Assembly (NCBI RefSeq): GCF_000697965.2
Contig: NZ_CP015880.1
Span: forward strand, 1,302,001-1,366,000
Length of the DNA: 64,000 nucleotides
Reading direction: 5' to 3'
Source of the DNA: Ensifer adhaerens
GTDB taxonomy: Bacteria; Pseudomonadota; Alphaproteobacteria; Rhizobiales; Rhizobiaceae
The notes beneath the pieces were generated by a model. That model searched no databases and was not told the DNA's origin. It saw nothing but the letters and a program-made list of their open reading frames with translations. The translations under genes and the position numbers were made by a program. Every line of letters starts with the position of its first letter. Position 1 is the stretch's first letter. Below, one piece after another: positions 16,798 to 28,041 of this stretch.

Positions 16798-19131
16798 ATG
16801 AAAGCTGGTTCAAGGTTTTTGAACGCGGTGTCGGCGGCTGCGCTGTCAACAAGCATTGTTGTTTCCGGCGCTGGTGTTGGGTTGCTCGCAGGCACGTCCG
16901 TTGCAGAAGCTGCGGTCATCAATCGTGTCGAAGTGCGCGGCGCCACGCGCGTCAGCGCTGAGACGGTTCGCGCCAACATCACGATCGTTCCGGGCAAGAG
17001 CTTCAACAACACCGACATCGACGCTTCCGTGAAGCGCCTGTATGCGACCGGCTACTTCTCCGACGTCAGCATCAACGTTTCCGGCGGCACGCTGGTCGTC
17101 AGCGTCAGCGAGAATCAGCTCGTCAACCAGGTCGTCTTCAACGGCAACCGCAAGATCAAGGACGACAAGCTGCAGGGCGTTGTGCGCACGCAGCCGCTCG
17201 GTCCTTATAGCGAAGCGACGGTTGAGACGGACATTCAGTCGATCAAGGACGCCTATGCGGCGATCGGTCGTGGCGATGTCACGGTGACGACGCAGGTCGT
17301 TCCTGTGGCCGAAGGTCGCGTCAACCTCGCGTTCGTCATCAACGAAGGCGAGCGCACCAAGATTTCTCAGATCAACTTCGTCGGCAACGAAGCGTACAGC
17401 GACGGTCGCCTGCAGTCGGTCATCGCGACGAAGGAATCGGGCATCTTCTCCTTCATTACGCGGAAGGACGTCTACAATCCCGACAAGCTGCGCGCGGACG
17501 AAGAACTGTTGCGTCAGTTCTACTACAACCGCGGCTACGCCGACTTCCAGGTCGTTACCTCGGATGCGACCCTGAATGAAGCGACCAACGAATACACGGT
17601 GACGATCACCGTCGAAGAAGGTCCGCGCTACGACTTTGGTTCCGTCAACGTCGAATCGACCGTTGAGGGCATCAACGCCGAAGAACTGAAGGGGCTTATC
17701 GTCAGCCGTCAGGGTTCGGTCTACAAGGCCAAGGACGTTCAGGCGACGATGACCGAGATCTCGAAGCGCGTCGCTTCGGCTGGCTACCCGTTCGCTCGCG
17801 TCACGCCTCGCGGCAACCGCGATCTCGGCAACCACACGATCGCCGTCGACTACCTCGTCGACCAGGGCGAGCGCGCCTATGTCGAGCGAATCGAAATCCG
17901 CGGCAACACCCGTACCCGCGACTACGTTATCCGTCGCGAGTTCGACATGGGTGAAGGCGACGCCTTCAACCAGGAAATGGTAGCGCGCGCCAAGCGTCGT
18001 CTCGAGGCTCTCGGTTACTTCTCGACTGTCAACGTTTCGACCGCTCCGGGCAGCGCCGCTGACCGTGTTGTTGTGATCGTCGACGTACAGGATCAGTCGA
18101 CCGGTTCGTTCGGTATCGGTGCAGGTTACTCCGCCGGTAGCGGTGGTGGCTTCCTCGTCGAAGCTTCGATCGAAGAGAAGAACTTCCTCGGTCGCGGTCA
18201 GTACATCCGCGTCGCCGCTGGTCGTGGCGACGAAAGCCGGACGTACAACGTTTCGTTCACCGAGCCGTATTTCCTTGGCTACCGTCTGGCTGCAGGCTTC
18301 GACGTCTTCAAGAACGAAAACGACTTCGATGACGACAACTATAGCTACGAAGATCAGGGCTTCAGCCTGCGCGTGACCGCGCCGATCACCGAGAACCTGT
18401 CGACGACGCTGCGTTACAATTTCACGCAGTTCGACTATAGCGGTAACGTCGCGAAGCTTTCTTCGCCGTACGTTCGCGCGGTCGAGGGTGGCAATTGGGT
18501 TCGTTCGTCGGTCTCGCAGTCGATCACCTACAACACGCTCGACGATGCGCAGCTGCCGCATGACGGCATTCTCGCGACCTTCACGCATGAATTCGCCGGC
18601 CTCGGTGGTGACTCCGACTTCTACAAGATGACCGGTAAGGCCAAGTGGTACTACACCGTTAACGACGAAGCCGACATCATCGCTTCGCTCGGCGGTAGCG
18701 CCGGCCATATCTTCGAAACCGGTAGCGATCTGCAGGTCTTCGACCAGTTCCAGCTCGGCACCAGCGACATCCGTGGCTTCGAGCGTAACGGTGTTGGTCC
18801 TCGGGACAAGGCAACGGGCGATGCGCTCGGCGGTACGACCTACTTCACGGCTTCGGCCGAGGCGACGTTCCCGCTTCCGGGTATCCCGCGTGACAGCGGC
18901 TTCCGCGGTGCGGTCTTCGCTGATGCCGGCACGCTTTACAGCAACCAGGTCCAGATGGCCCCGGGCGAGACCGTGCAGGGCAACAACTCGTCGCTGCGTG
19001 CATCGGTCGGTGTTGGTCTGATCTGGGCTTCACCCTTCGGTCCGCTGCGCGTCGACTACGCATGGCCGATCGCCAAGGAAGATTTCGACAAGGTTCAGAA
19101 CTTGAAGTTCGGTATTTCCTCGTCGTTCTGA
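16798..19131 (+). CDS. bamA: outer membrane protein assembly factor BamA
   Basis: The central outer-membrane protein insertase. The 777-residue precursor has a signal peptide (about 1-37, ending VAEA), five POTRA domains (about 40-430; the first begins [17 protein letters not shown]) and a 16-strand barrel. Loop 6 has the motif as IRGF ([10 protein letters not shown]), in place of the common VRGF. The chain ends in a terminal Phe (GISSSF), the usual barrel-insertion signal. A TTG two codons upstream (16792) sits at a better distance from AAGGT than the ATG and may be the true start. It follows rseP by 250 bases and so may have its own promoter. Confidence 0.97.
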   Translation: MKAGSRFLNAVSAAALSTSIVVSGAGVGLLAGTSVAEAAVINRVEVRGATRVSAETVRANITIVPGKSFNNTDIDASVKRLYATGYFSDVSINVSGGTLVVSVSENQLVNQVVFNGNRKIKDDKLQGVVRTQPLGPYSEATVETDIQSIKDAYAAIGRGDVTVTTQVVPVAEGRVNLAFVINEGERTKISQINFVGNEAYSDGRLQSVIATKESGIFSFITRKDVYNPDKLRADEELLRQFYYNRGYADFQVVTSDATLNEATNEYTVTITVEEGPRYDFGSVNVESTVEGINAEELKGLIVSRQGSVYKAKDVQATMTEISKRVASAGYPFARVTPRGNRDLGNHTIAVDYLVDQGERAYVERIEIRGNTRTRDYVIRREFDMGEGDAFNQEMVARAKRRLEALGYFSTVNVSTAPGSAADRVVVIVDVQDQSTGSFGIGAGYSAGSGGGFLVEASIEEKNFLGRGQYIRVAAGRGDESRTYNVSFTEPYFLGYRLAAGFDVFKNENDFDDDNYSYEDQGFSLRVTAPITENLSTTLRYNFTQFDYSGNVAKLSSPYVRAVEGGNWVRSSVSQSITYNTLDDAQLPHDGILATFTHEFAGLGGDSDFYKMTGKAKWYYTVNDEADIIASLGGSAGHIFETGSDLQVFDQFQLGTSDIRGFERNGVGPRDKATGDALGGTTYFTASAEATFPLPGIPRDSGFRGAVFADAGTLYSNQVQMAPGETVQGNNSSLRASVGVGLIWASPFGPLRVDYAWPIAKEDFDKVQNLKFGISSSF

Positions 19132-19177
19132 TAAGAAGCAGTCCAGAACTGCCAGAAAAGATCGTTCTGGAGTGTAC

Positions 19178-20245
19178 ATGGAACAGAACTGGTTTTTTCC
19201 GCCCCACGATGGGATCCGCCTGGGCGACCTGGCGGATCGAATTGGGGCGGAATTGGTGGATGTCGCGGTCGCTGACCGTGCTGTCCGCTCCGTAGCGCCG
19301 GTCTATCGGGCAAAGCCCGGGGACGTCTGCTATATGTTGTCTCGCAAGAGCCGTGCCGAACTCGAAACGTGTGAGGCATCGGCGATCATTTGCGATAAGA
19401 CGATTTCGTCTCTCGTCCCTGCACATATTCCCGTCCTTTTGACAGCGCGCCCGCACACGGCCTTTGCGCTTGCTGGCACGTTGTTGCACGAGATTGCGAT
19501 GCGTCCGGCTCGCAATACGAGCCTGCGCGGCATCGCGCCTGGCGCGTTCGTGGATCCGACCGCGCGGCTTGAAGACGATGTCGAGGTCGAACCGACGGCT
19601 GTGGTTGGTGCTGGCGCCGAGATCGGCCGCGGCACGCGGATCGCGGCCGGCGCGGTCATCGGCCCAGGCGTGCGCATCGGTCGCGAGTGCACGATTGCCG
19701 CAGGTGCAAGCGTGCTTTGCGCTCTCGTCGGCAACAGCGTGATCATTCACCCCGGCGCTCGCATCGGTCAGGACGGCTTCGGCTATGCGCCGGGTCCGAA
19801 AGGCGGGATGATCAAGATCGTTCAGGTCGGACGGGTGATCATTCAGGATCATGTCGAGATCGGCGCGAATACGACCATCGACCGTGGCACGATGGATGAC
19901 ACAGTGATCGGCGAGGGTACGAAGATCGACAATCTCGTTCAGATCGGTCACAACGTGCGCATTGGTCGCTATTGCGGCATCGTCAGCGGGGTCGGCATCG
20001 CCGGCAGCACAAAGATCGGCGATGGCGTCATGATCGGCGGCGGCAGCGGCGTCAATGGCCATATCACGGTTGGTGATGGCGTCCAGATCGCCGCCATGAG
20101 CGGCGTGGCGGCTGATGTTCCCGCCGGCGAACGGTACGGCGGTATTCCAGCGCGCCCGATGCGTGATTTCCTGCGCGACGTTGCGGAAATGGCCATGCGG
20201 GCAGAGGAAAGACAGAAAAAGAAGAAGGGCGGCGCGAATGAGTGA
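19178..20245 (+). CDS. lpxD: UDP-3-O-(3-hydroxyacyl)glucosamine N-acyltransferase
   Basis: The third step of lipid A synthesis, adding a 3-hydroxyacyl chain to the amino group of the monoacylated sugar. The 355-residue protein has an N-terminal uridine-binding domain and then a left-handed beta-helix (about 110-330), with the signature DGFGYAP and [12 protein letters not shown]. The catalytic histidine is His258 (QIGHNV). The ATG at 19178 is 5 bases after GGAG; a GTG two codons earlier is less likely. It overlaps fabZ by 8 bases. Confidence 0.97.
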   Translation: MEQNWFFPPHDGIRLGDLADRIGAELVDVAVADRAVRSVAPVYRAKPGDVCYMLSRKSRAELETCEASAIICDKTISSLVPAHIPVLLTARPHTAFALAGTLLHEIAMRPARNTSLRGIAPGAFVDPTARLEDDVEVEPTAVVGAGAEIGRGTRIAAGAVIGPGVRIGRECTIAAGASVLCALVGNSVIIHPGARIGQDGFGYAPGPKGGMIKIVQVGRVIIQDHVEIGANTTIDRGTMDDTVIGEGTKIDNLVQIGHNVRIGRYCGIVSGVGIAGSTKIGDGVMIGGGSGVNGHITVGDGVQIAAMSGVAADVPAGERYGGIPARPMRDFLRDVAEMAMRAEERQKKKKGGANE

Positions 20246-20702
20246 AGCAGCAACGGTTCTCGGCACGGCGGATATTCAGGAAATCCTGAAACTGCTTCCC
20301 CATCGCTACCCATTTCTGCTCGTCGATCGCATCATCGAGATCGACGGCGACAATTCGGCGATCGGCATCAAGAACGTTTCGGCGAACGAGCCGCATTTCA
20401 CCGGCCACTTCCCGGAGCAGCCGATCATGCCGGGCGTCCTGCTGGTCGAGGGCATGGCGCAGACCGCCGGCGCGATCTGCGCCCGCAAGGTGGGAACCGG
20501 CACGAACCTGGTCTATTTCATGACCATCGACAATGCCCGTTTCCGCAAGCCGGTCGTGCCCGGAGATCGCGTCGAATTCCATGTCGTGAAGCAGAAGCAG
20601 CGCGGCAATATCTGGAAATTTCACTGTGACGCAAAAGTTGACGGGCAACTTGTCGCAGAAGCTGATATCGGCGCGATGATAGTCAGCAAGGAAGACGCCT
20701 GA
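20238..20702 (+). CDS. fabZ: 3-hydroxyacyl-ACP dehydratase FabZ
   Basis: Dehydrates 3-hydroxyacyl-ACP in fatty acid elongation. The 154-residue hotdog-fold protein shows [13 protein letters not shown], then the catalytic His57 in [13 protein letters not shown] and Glu71 in LLVEGMAQ, 14 residues apart as in the family. It competes with LpxA for the same 3-hydroxyacyl-ACP pool, which explains its place between lpxD and lpxA. It overlaps lpxD and ends 2 bases before lpxA. Confidence 0.97.
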   Translation: MSEAATVLGTADIQEILKLLPHRYPFLLVDRIIEIDGDNSAIGIKNVSANEPHFTGHFPEQPIMPGVLLVEGMAQTAGAICARKVGTGTNLVYFMTIDNARFRKPVVPGDRVEFHVVKQKQRGNIWKFHCDAKVDGQLVAEADIGAMIVSKEDA

Positions 20703-20704
20703 AC

Positions 20705-21514
20705 ATGATTGCAGCATCTGCGAAGATCCACCCGTCCTCGATCGTCGAGAGCGGTGCTGTGATCGGCGAGAACGTCAAGATCGGCCCGTTTTGCTACATC
20801 GGGCCGAAAGTCGTTCTGGGCGACGATATCGAGCTTCTCAGCCATGTCGTGGTGATCGGCCGGACGACCGTCGGCAAGGGAACGAAGATTTTCCCGAACG
20901 CCGTGGTCGGCGGTGATTCCCAGAGCGTTCACCACAGCGCCGTCGATACCGAGCTTCTGATCGGCACCAATTGCACGATCCGTGAAGGCGTGACGATGAA
21001 CACCGGAACCGTCGAGCATGGCGGTAAGACGGTCGTCGGCGATAACAATCTCTTTCTCGCCAACTCGCACGTGGCGCATGATTGCCGCCTCGGCAGCAAC
21101 ATCATCCTGTCCAACAATGTGATGCTGGCGGGCCATGTCACGGTCGAAGATCGCGTCATTCTCGGCGGCGGCTGTGCGGTCCACCAGTTCACCCGCGTCG
21201 GCCGTCAGGCCTTTGTCGGCGGTCTGTCAGCTGTCAGCTACGACGTCATTCCCTATGGCATGCTCAACGGCAATCCCGGCCTGCTGAGCGGTCTGAATGT
21301 CGTCGGCATGAGCCGGGCTGGCATCGATCGTGCAACGATCCATGTGGTTCGCCGCGCCTACAAGCAGATCTTCGAAGGGCCGGAATCGATCCGCGCCAAT
21401 GCCGCAGCGATTCGCGAAGACTATATGGATTGCGCGCCGGTCATGGAAATCCTCGATTTCATCGGCGCCGAGAGCGACCGCGCGCTATCTTCGCCGCAAC
21501 GCGGCAAGGCCTGA
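20705..21514 (+). CDS. lpxA: acyl-ACP--UDP-N-acetylglucosamine O-acyltransferase
   Basis: The first step of lipid A synthesis: 3-O-acylation of UDP-GlcNAc. The 269-residue protein is a left-handed beta-helix (about 1-190) with an alpha-helical C-terminal domain. The catalytic His125 in SHVAHDC has the same number as in E. coli. Other hallmarks are [20 protein letters not shown] near the start and [12 protein letters not shown]. It is the third gene of a tightly packed lpxD-fabZ-lpxA-lpxI-lpxB operon. Confidence 0.97.
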   Translation: MIAASAKIHPSSIVESGAVIGENVKIGPFCYIGPKVVLGDDIELLSHVVVIGRTTVGKGTKIFPNAVVGGDSQSVHHSAVDTELLIGTNCTIREGVTMNTGTVEHGGKTVVGDNNLFLANSHVAHDCRLGSNIILSNNVMLAGHVTVEDRVILGGGCAVHQFTRVGRQAFVGGLSAVSYDVIPYGMLNGNPGLLSGLNVVGMSRAGIDRATIHVVRRAYKQIFEGPESIRANAAAIREDYMDCAPVMEILDFIGAESDRALSSPQRGKA

Positions 21515-21519
21515 CCGTG

Positions 21520-22407
21520 ATGTCTTCTGCTGCGAGCCGCGCGGCGACCAGCGGCCGGCTCGCAATCATCGCTGGTGGCGGCGCGCTGCCTCATCACGTC
21601 GCCGAAGCGGTTCGTGCACGCGGCGAAGATCCCTACATCATCGCGCTCACGCGTGAAGCGGAAGAATCCGATTGGGTCGATTTTGACCATTCGGTTCTGG
21701 CGATCGGCGATTTCGCCAATATCAGCCGCACATTCAAAGAAGAGGGCATCGACCGCGTCGTCTTGTCCGGGTGGGTTCGGCGTCGGCCGGAGTGGCGCGA
21801 TATCCGCCCGACGTTGCGGACCCTCGCAAAGATACCGTCAGTGCTGAAGACCTTGGTCTCGGGCGGGGACGATGCGGTTCTGCGCATGGCGATGCAGCTG
21901 ATCGAGGCAAGCGGCGCGCACGTCATCGGCGTGCACGAGGTGGTACCCAATCTCCTGGCCGAATCGGGCCCCATCGGTGCTGTGAACCCTGACGGTGACG
22001 ACCAACGCGACATAGAAGCGGGCATCGCTGCGGCCAACGCGCTCGGCGCGCTCGACGTGGGGCAGGGGGCGGTTGCGGTCGGCGGGCGTGTCGTAGCGCT
22101 CGAGGGCGCCGAGGGCACGGACGCCATGCTGGAGCGCGTCGCCGTCTTGAAGGCGGAGGGCCGCGTCTCTTCGCGCCGGCGCGGCGTTCTCGTCAAACTT
22201 TGCAAGCCGGGACAGGATCTGCGCGCGGATCTGCCGTCGATCGGCCCGTCCACCATCGCGCTTGCCGAGCGGGCCGGTCTTGCCGGTGTTGCCGTCGAAG
22301 CCGGACGGGCGCTGGTGCTGGAACGTAGCGAAGTGGTCAAGGTCGCCGATCAAGCGGGGCTTTTTGTCGCCGGAGTGGAGCGCACGTCCGGAGGTATCAG
22401 ACGATGA
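21520..22407 (+). CDS. lpxI: UDP-2,3-diacylglucosamine diphosphatase LpxI
   Basis: Hydrolyses UDP-2,3-diacylglucosamine to lipid X and UMP. LpxI is the unrelated replacement for LpxH found in alphaproteobacteria. The 295-residue protein (DUF1009 family) shows LAIIAGGGALPHHVAEA at the N-terminus, HEVVPNLLAESGPIGAVNP in the middle and CKPGQDLRADLPSIGPSTI near the C-terminus. A GTG one codon earlier is also in frame. It overlaps lpxB by 4 bases (ATGA). No LpxH or LpxG gene is seen in the window. Confidence 0.94.
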   Translation: MSSAASRAATSGRLAIIAGGGALPHHVAEAVRARGEDPYIIALTREAEESDWVDFDHSVLAIGDFANISRTFKEEGIDRVVLSGWVRRRPEWRDIRPTLRTLAKIPSVLKTLVSGGDDAVLRMAMQLIEASGAHVIGVHEVVPNLLAESGPIGAVNPDGDDQRDIEAGIAAANALGALDVGQGAVAVGGRVVALEGAEGTDAMLERVAVLKAEGRVSSRRRGVLVKLCKPGQDLRADLPSIGPSTIALAERAGLAGVAVEAGRALVLERSEVVKVADQAGLFVAGVERTSGGIRR

Positions 22408-23579
22408 ACGCGCCACGTTACAAGCTCGCAGTGATCGCGGGTGAAGTTTCCGGCGACCTTCTGGGTGCCGATCTCGTCCGCGCGCTTCGGGCGCAAAGCC
22501 ATTCCGACGTCGAACTCGTCGGGGTCGGCGGCGAGGCGCTGGAGGCCGAGGGCCTTCGCTCGTTGTTCGACTATTCCGAACTGTCGATCATGGGCTTCAC
22601 CCAGGTGCTCGCCCGTCTGCCGAAGCTGATCATGCGTATTCGCCAAACGGCAAAGGCGATCATCGCAGCCCGACCCGACGCGCTTCTGATCATTGATAGC
22701 CCGGATTTCACCCACCGCGTGGCGCGAAAAGTGCGCGCCGCATTGCCGGATCTGCCCGTCATCAACTACGTCTGCCCGAGCGTCTGGGCCTGGAAGCCGG
22801 AGCGAGCACCGCGCATGCGCGGCTACGTCGATCACGTGCTCGCCGTCTTGCCGTTCGAGCCGGAGGCGATGGAGCGGCTGCAAGGCCCCCCGACCACTTA
22901 TGTCGGCCATCGCCTTGCAAGCGACGCCAATGTGCTCGCCGTTCGCGCAAGCCGCCAGCCGCGCCTTGCGGGCGCCAAGGACGGGCGTGTTGAGACATGC
23001 CTTCTATTGCCGGGCTCGCGCTCCAGCGAGGTCGGTCGCCTGCTGCCGATCTTCCGCGCGACAGTCGAGGAACTCGAAGCCCGCCATCCGGGAATTCGCT
23101 TCCTGCTCCCGACCGTCCCGCGCCAGGAGAAGCTGGTGCGGGAAATTACCGCATCCTGGACGATCCAGCCGGAAATTTCCGTCGGTGCGGCCGACAAATG
23201 GGCGGCCTTCGATCGAGCCGACGCGGCGATTGCTGCTTCGGGTACGGTCATTCTGGAACTCGCTTTGGCTGGCGTGCCCGTGGTTTCAACCTATGCGCCG
23301 GATTTCCTGGTGAAGTTCCTGCACAAGCGCATCCGCATCTGGAGTGGCGCACTGCCGAACCTGATCGCGGATTTCCCGATCGTCCCGGAATATTTCGGCG
23401 AATCGATCCGCCCCGGGGCCTTGACGCGCTGGACGGAGCGGCTTTCGGGCGCAACGGCGCAGCGGGCCTCGATGCTCGACGGTTACGCGCTGGTGCAGCA
23501 GCGCATGACGACCGATCATCCGCCGGGCGAGATGGCAGCCAAGATCGTTCTTGGCTATCTCAACAAGAGCAAGCCGTAA
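22404..23579 (+). CDS. lpxB: lipid-A-disaccharide synthase
   Basis: Joins lipid X to UDP-2,3-diacylglucosamine to form the disaccharide core of lipid A. The 391-residue GT19 glycosyltransferase shows AGEVSGDLLGADL at the N-terminus, INYVCPSVWAWKPERAPRM in the middle and LLPGSRSSEVGRLLP in the nucleotide-binding half, with AASGTVILELALAGVPVV. It ends the envelope operon. The region after it is shared with the convergent gltA. Confidence 0.97.
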   Translation: MNAPRYKLAVIAGEVSGDLLGADLVRALRAQSHSDVELVGVGGEALEAEGLRSLFDYSELSIMGFTQVLARLPKLIMRIRQTAKAIIAARPDALLIIDSPDFTHRVARKVRAALPDLPVINYVCPSVWAWKPERAPRMRGYVDHVLAVLPFEPEAMERLQGPPTTYVGHRLASDANVLAVRASRQPRLAGAKDGRVETCLLLPGSRSSEVGRLLPIFRATVEELEARHPGIRFLLPTVPRQEKLVREITASWTIQPEISVGAADKWAAFDRADAAIAASGTVILELALAGVPVVSTYAPDFLVKFLHKRIRIWSGALPNLIADFPIVPEYFGESIRPGALTRWTERLSGATAQRASMLDGYALVQQRMTTDHPPGEMAAKIVLGYLNKSKP

Positions 23580-23726
23580 GACTTAGCGCCGCCCGAGCGC
23601 GCGATTGCCGCAATACTTCTGAAGATGGTGCCTGGTGCAAAGTGTGCGCTAGGGTGGCGTTGTGTTGCCGCCATTGCGAGACCGGCCACAACTGGTCAGA
23701 AACGTCGATCCTAGCCTGCAAAAACA

Positions 23727-23754
23727 AAAGCCCGGTCATCGCTGACCGGGCTTT
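23727..23754 (-). terminator. terminator between lpxB and gltA
   Basis: A 12-bp perfect stem (23727-23738 with 23743-23754). On the minus strand it runs into CTTTTGTTTTTG, a strong T-tail for gltA. On the plus strand TTTGTTGT follows, so it may also end the lpx transcript. Confidence 0.85.
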
Positions 23755-23778
23755 GTTGTCTCTGCTGATTTGTCAGTC

Positions 23779-25068
23779 TTAGCGCTTGGAAACCGGCACG
23801 TAGTCGCGCTGCGGAGCGCCGACATAGAGCTGGCGCGGACGGCCGATGCGCTGTTCCGGATCCTCGATCATCTCGTTCCACTGCGCGATCCAGCCGACGG
23901 TACGGGCAAGCGCGAAGAGAACGGTGAACATGGTGGTGGGGAAGCCGAGAGCCTTCAGCGTGATGCCCGAGTAGAAGTCGATGTTCGGGTAGAGCTTCTT
24001 CTCGATGAAGTACTCGTCGGTGAGCGCGATGCGTTCGAGTTCCATCGCCACTTCGAGAAGCGGATCGTCCTTGTGGCCGAGTTCGGCGAGCACTTCATGC
24101 GTGGTCTTCTGCATGATCTTGGCGCGCGGATCGTAGTTCTTGTAGACGCGGTGACCGAAGCCCATCAGGCGGAACGGATCGTTCTTGTCCTTGGCGCGGG
24201 CGATGAATTCCGGAATACGGTCGGCCGTGCCGATTTCGGCAAGCATGTTGAGCGCCGCTTCGTTGGCGCCGCCGTGAGCCGGGCCCCAGAGGCAGGCGAT
24301 GCCGGCCGCGATGCAGGCGAACGGGTTGGCACCCGACGAGCCGGCGAGGCGAACCGTCGAGGTCGAAGCGTTCTGTTCGTGGTCGGCGTGCAGGATGAAG
24401 ATACGGTCCATGGCGCGCGACAGAACCGGGTTGACGACATATTCTTCGCAGGGAACGGCAAAGCACATGCGCAGGAAGTTCGAGGCGTAGTCGAGGTCGT
24501 TCTTCGGGTAAACGAAGGGCTGGCCGATGTGGTACTTGTAGGCCATGGCCGCAATCGTCGGCATCTTGGCGATCATGCGCAGCGACGCAACCATGCGCTG
24601 GTGCGGATCGGTGATGTCGGTCGAGTCGTGGTAGAAGGCAGAAAGCGCGCCGACGCAGCCGCACATGACGGCCATCGGGTGTGCGTCGCGGCGGAAGCCG
24701 GTGAAGAAGCGCGACATCTGCTCATGCACCATGGTGTGGTGCGTGACGCGATAGTCGAAGTCAGCCTTTTGCGCCTTCGTCGGCAGTTCGCCGTAAAGCA
24801 GCAGGTAGCAGACTTCCAGGAAGTCGCCGTGCTCGGCGAGCTGTTCGATCGGATAGCCGCGGTGGAGCAGCACGCCTTCGTCGCCGTCGATATAGGTGAT
24901 CTTGGATTCGCACGACGCCGTCGACGTGAAGCCCGGGTCGTAGGTGAACATCTTTGTCTGCTTGTAGAGCGAGCCGATGTCCACGACGTCAGGGCCGATG
25001 GACCCAGATCGCACCGGAAGATCCGCCGACTTTCCATCGAGTGTTACAACCGCGGTTTTATCAGTCAT
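23779..25068 (-). CDS. gltA: citrate synthase (type II)
   Basis: Condenses acetyl-CoA and oxaloacetate at the entry to the TCA cycle. The 429-residue protein has the hexameric, NADH-sensitive type II pattern: an N-terminal beta domain ([19 protein letters not shown]), then [22 protein letters not shown] and [15 protein letters not shown], which contain the active-site histidines and arginine. A CGGAGGG ribosome site precedes the ATG at 25068; a further upstream in-frame ATG would add 16 residues and is unlikely. It is divergent from comEC. Confidence 0.97.
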   Translation of the reverse strand: MTDKTAVVTLDGKSADLPVRSGSIGPDVVDIGSLYKQTKMFTYDPGFTSTASCESKITYIDGDEGVLLHRGYPIEQLAEHGDFLEVCYLLLYGELPTKAQKADFDYRVTHHTMVHEQMSRFFTGFRRDAHPMAVMCGCVGALSAFYHDSTDITDPHQRMVASLRMIAKMPTIAAMAYKYHIGQPFVYPKNDLDYASNFLRMCFAVPCEEYVVNPVLSRAMDRIFILHADHEQNASTSTVRLAGSSGANPFACIAAGIACLWGPAHGGANEAALNMLAEIGTADRIPEFIARAKDKNDPFRLMGFGHRVYKNYDPRAKIMQKTTHEVLAELGHKDDPLLEVAMELERIALTDEYFIEKKLYPNIDFYSGITLKALGFPTTMFTVLFALARTVGWIAQWNEMIEDPEQRIGRPRQLYVGAPQRDYVPVSKR

Positions 25069-25383
25069 CGGACCCTCCGTCTTATGGCAACGTGGCACAC
25101 AGACGTGCCACGACAATGAACGTTGCGAATTTGCTATATGATTTATTTTCGACTGCCAAGCTGTACGAAAGGCAAATTGTGCGATGCGAAAATGTGCATA
25201 TGGCGACGCAATAATGGCATGTTACGGCAATAAGTCCAAAGAGATCAATAAGCTCGTCCGATGATGGTGCGGTACCATTCTATATAGGTTTGCCGCTTTT
25301 TTCGGCAGATAGCGCCTCGGTTGCAGTTGCGCTGCGTTGGTTGCATGATCGACCGCGAAGTCAGGGTCCAAAGTGCGGGCGCA
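25069..25383. other. divergent intergenic region between gltA and comEC
   Basis: About 315 bases, A+T-richer than the flanking genes. A CTATAT at 25280-25285 could be the -10 of comEC, but no convincing -35 stands 17 bases before it. I see no convincing gltA promoter, RNA gene or repeat here. Two in-frame codons (TTG 25321, ATG 25345) could lengthen ComEC. Confidence 0.4.
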
Positions 25384-27858
25384 ATGAGCGAAACGGAAAT
25401 TCGGCAAGCGTCGCTCGACGTCGAACGCGGAAGCTTCAGGCTTCCCGAATCCGATGCCGCCGTTGTCGCCGCGACATTACCTACGCGAGGCCGGTTCTTC
25501 CTGTTTCTCCGGCCATCGTGGCAAGCAATTGCGGGCCGCGCAGCTCGTTTCCGGCCTGCCGCGCTTAAACCGGCATTCCTCGCCGCGATCGAAGAGGAAC
25601 GGGCATTCGGTCACGGTTTCGTGTTGATCCCGGTGTTCTTGATCTTCGGCGTGCTCGCCTGGCTGGCGCTGCCCTTCGATATCCGGATTGCCAATCTTGC
25701 AGTGCTGCTGTGCATTTTCGGAATAGCAGCGCTGGCCTGTCGGTGGCGGCTGGCGCCTTTGAGGGCTCCGTTGATTGCGGTTACGCTCTTCATCTGCGGC
25801 ATGCTGCTGGTCGCGATCGAGACGTGGTGCATCGACACGGTTGTTCTCGACGCTCCGGTGACCACGAACCTGCGGGGCGTGGTCTTTTCGCGCGAGCAGG
25901 ACGATCGCGGCCGCTGGCGCTACGGGCTGGAGATCGAGGAAACGAGCCGGCCAAAGCTGCGCCGCCAGCCGCTGAAGGCGACGCTGGTGACGCGGGGCTC
26001 CGGAGAGCCGTTTCCGCTCGGCGCGATGGTCGAGGGCAGGGCGCGGCTGTCTCCGCCCTCGGGTCCGGCGCTGCCCGGCCTGAACGATTTCGCCTTCGAC
26101 AGCTATTTCAAGGGAATCGGCGCCGTCGGGTTTTTCTACGGCGCGCCCAAACTATCCGAGAAGGTGGCGACCGAAGAGCCCGAGGCGGCTTTCTCGCTGC
26201 GTTCGGCAGCGGCGAAAACGATGGCCGCAATGCGGGAAACGGTTGGCGAGAGGATCCGCGCCTCGATCGGCGGCGATACCGGCGCGCTTGCGGCGGCTCT
26301 GGTGACCGCAGAGGAAAGGGCCATCAGCCGGGAGACGGTCGAGGTGCTGCGACAGGCGGGGCTAGCGCATGTGCTGGCGATCTCCGGCCTCAACATGGCG
26401 CTGGCAGCCGGCACGTTTCTGATCGGCGCACGCACTGCTCTCAGCATGGTTCCGGGGCTGGCGCACCGTGTGCCGATCAAGAAGGTTGCCGCTGCCGGTG
26501 CGCTGCTGATGGTCTGCCTCTACATCCTCATTTCCGGCGGCGCCGTATCGGCACTTCGCGCCTGGATCATGATCTCGATCATGCTGGTCGCGGTGTTTTT
26601 CGACCGCATGTCGATCAGCCTGCGCAACGTCGCGCTCGCCGCAATCGTCATCGTGGTTCTCATGCCTTCGGCTGTGGCCGGGCCAGGCTTCCAGATGTCC
26701 TTCGCCGCCACCCTGGCGCTGGTTGCCGGCTACGGGCGCTGGCGCGAACGGCGCACCGGCAAGGCCGAAGCGGCTGGCGGCCGCAGCAAGGGGCGCCTCA
26801 TCACCGGCGTCGCCGCAGGCATCCTCATCACCTCGCTCATCGGCGGCCTGGCAACGTCGGTCTATTCGATCGCCTACTTCCACAGGCTGCCGGCCTATGG
26901 CCTGCTCGCAAACATTCTCACCATGCCGCTGATCAGCATCGTGATCATGCCCTTCGGTCTGTTCGCCATGCTGCTAATGCCGTTCGGGCTTGAGCATCTG
27001 CCTTTGATGGCGATGGCGTGGGGTCTCGATCGGATGCTCGACGTCGCCCGGTTCGTGACGTCGCTCGATGGCGAGGTCGTGACCGGCCGCATCGGACCCA
27101 TCGGCTTCGTGCTGATCGCGATCGGCGGTGTTTTTCTCTGCGTGCTGCGCAGTTGGCTGGCAATCTCTGGCATCGTGCTGATCTGTGCAGGCTTCTTCAG
27201 CCTGGCATTGGAAGATGGGAGCCGGCCCGACATCGTGATCGCCGAGGACGGACGCATTCTCGGTCTGGTCACGGATGATGCCATCGCAACGAACCGGCCG
27301 CGCCCGCCGGACTTCATATTTTCGCAATGGCAACGGGCGCTCGCCGTGGGGGAGCACGAGCGGCCGGTCATGCTCCCGCCTGCAGCCGATGATCTTTACC
27401 CGGCTATGGAACAGGCGGTCCGACGAGCGCCGCCGATCGATGGAGAGAAGGCTACGGCGATCCGTGCGGATTTTTCATCGGCCATCGAGGCAAGCCGGCC
27501 AGGTCGATTTGTCTGCCGCGACAAGCAATGGTGTGCGGCGCGCAGCGCCATCGGCTGGACGATCGTCACCCTCGAAAACCCGCGCCTCTTTCCCGCCCTG
27601 TGCGATCAGGCAGACCTGATCGTGGTCGCCGCGCGGGTCGATGTGGAAGCGTGCGCGCCGCGCCGAGCCCGCATCGTCGACGCACGGACGCTGCGCCGCA
27701 CGGGCGCAATCGAAATTCGGGCGGAGCAGCAGGAAGGGCAGGGCTCACCCGTCATGCAAATCCGGCCGGCTTTCACGACGCTTGCCCGTCCCTGGGAGCG
27801 CCATCGCACCTATGATTGGCGCAGCGACACCTTCATCGAAGATCAGCCGACGCCCTGA
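25384..27858 (+). CDS. comEC: ComEC/Rec2 family DNA-uptake channel protein
   Basis: The inner-membrane channel through which single-stranded DNA enters during transformation. The protein is 824 residues from the ATG at 25384 (up to 845 if earlier codons are used). The order is: two early membrane helices, a DUF4131 region (about 100-220) and a multi-helix Competence domain carrying AHVLAISGLNMALAAG and LISGGAVSALRAWIM. The C-terminal part (about 620-824) is soluble. I cannot find a metallo-beta-lactamase HxHxDH motif in it, as is usual for alphaproteobacterial forms. No other competence gene is in the window. Confidence 0.88.
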   Translation: MSETEIRQASLDVERGSFRLPESDAAVVAATLPTRGRFFLFLRPSWQAIAGRAARFRPAALKPAFLAAIEEERAFGHGFVLIPVFLIFGVLAWLALPFDIRIANLAVLLCIFGIAALACRWRLAPLRAPLIAVTLFICGMLLVAIETWCIDTVVLDAPVTTNLRGVVFSREQDDRGRWRYGLEIEETSRPKLRRQPLKATLVTRGSGEPFPLGAMVEGRARLSPPSGPALPGLNDFAFDSYFKGIGAVGFFYGAPKLSEKVATEEPEAAFSLRSAAAKTMAAMRETVGERIRASIGGDTGALAAALVTAEERAISRETVEVLRQAGLAHVLAISGLNMALAAGTFLIGARTALSMVPGLAHRVPIKKVAAAGALLMVCLYILISGGAVSALRAWIMISIMLVAVFFDRMSISLRNVALAAIVIVVLMPSAVAGPGFQMSFAATLALVAGYGRWRERRTGKAEAAGGRSKGRLITGVAAGILITSLIGGLATSVYSIAYFHRLPAYGLLANILTMPLISIVIMPFGLFAMLLMPFGLEHLPLMAMAWGLDRMLDVARFVTSLDGEVVTGRIGPIGFVLIAIGGVFLCVLRSWLAISGIVLICAGFFSLALEDGSRPDIVIAEDGRILGLVTDDAIATNRPRPPDFIFSQWQRALAVGEHERPVMLPPAADDLYPAMEQAVRRAPPIDGEKATAIRADFSSAIEASRPGRFVCRDKQWCAARSAIGWTIVTLENPRLFPALCDQADLIVVAARVDVEACAPRRARIVDARTLRRTGAIEIRAEQQEGQGSPVMQIRPAFTTLARPWERHRTYDWRSDTFIEDQPTP

Positions 27859-28041
27859 AAACGCCTGTCCAGTTCCGGCTATGGGTGGTTGCGAAATTAT
27901 TCTTGATTGATAAACTCCACAAATCCTTGTCATTCGGTTTTCCTTTGCTTAAAGAGCCCCGGAAGCGCGCAAGGGTAGCGGCGGATGACGGAAAACCCTT
28001 CGCCCTGACACGACGAAATGGACCAGTACGTGAGGAACGAG

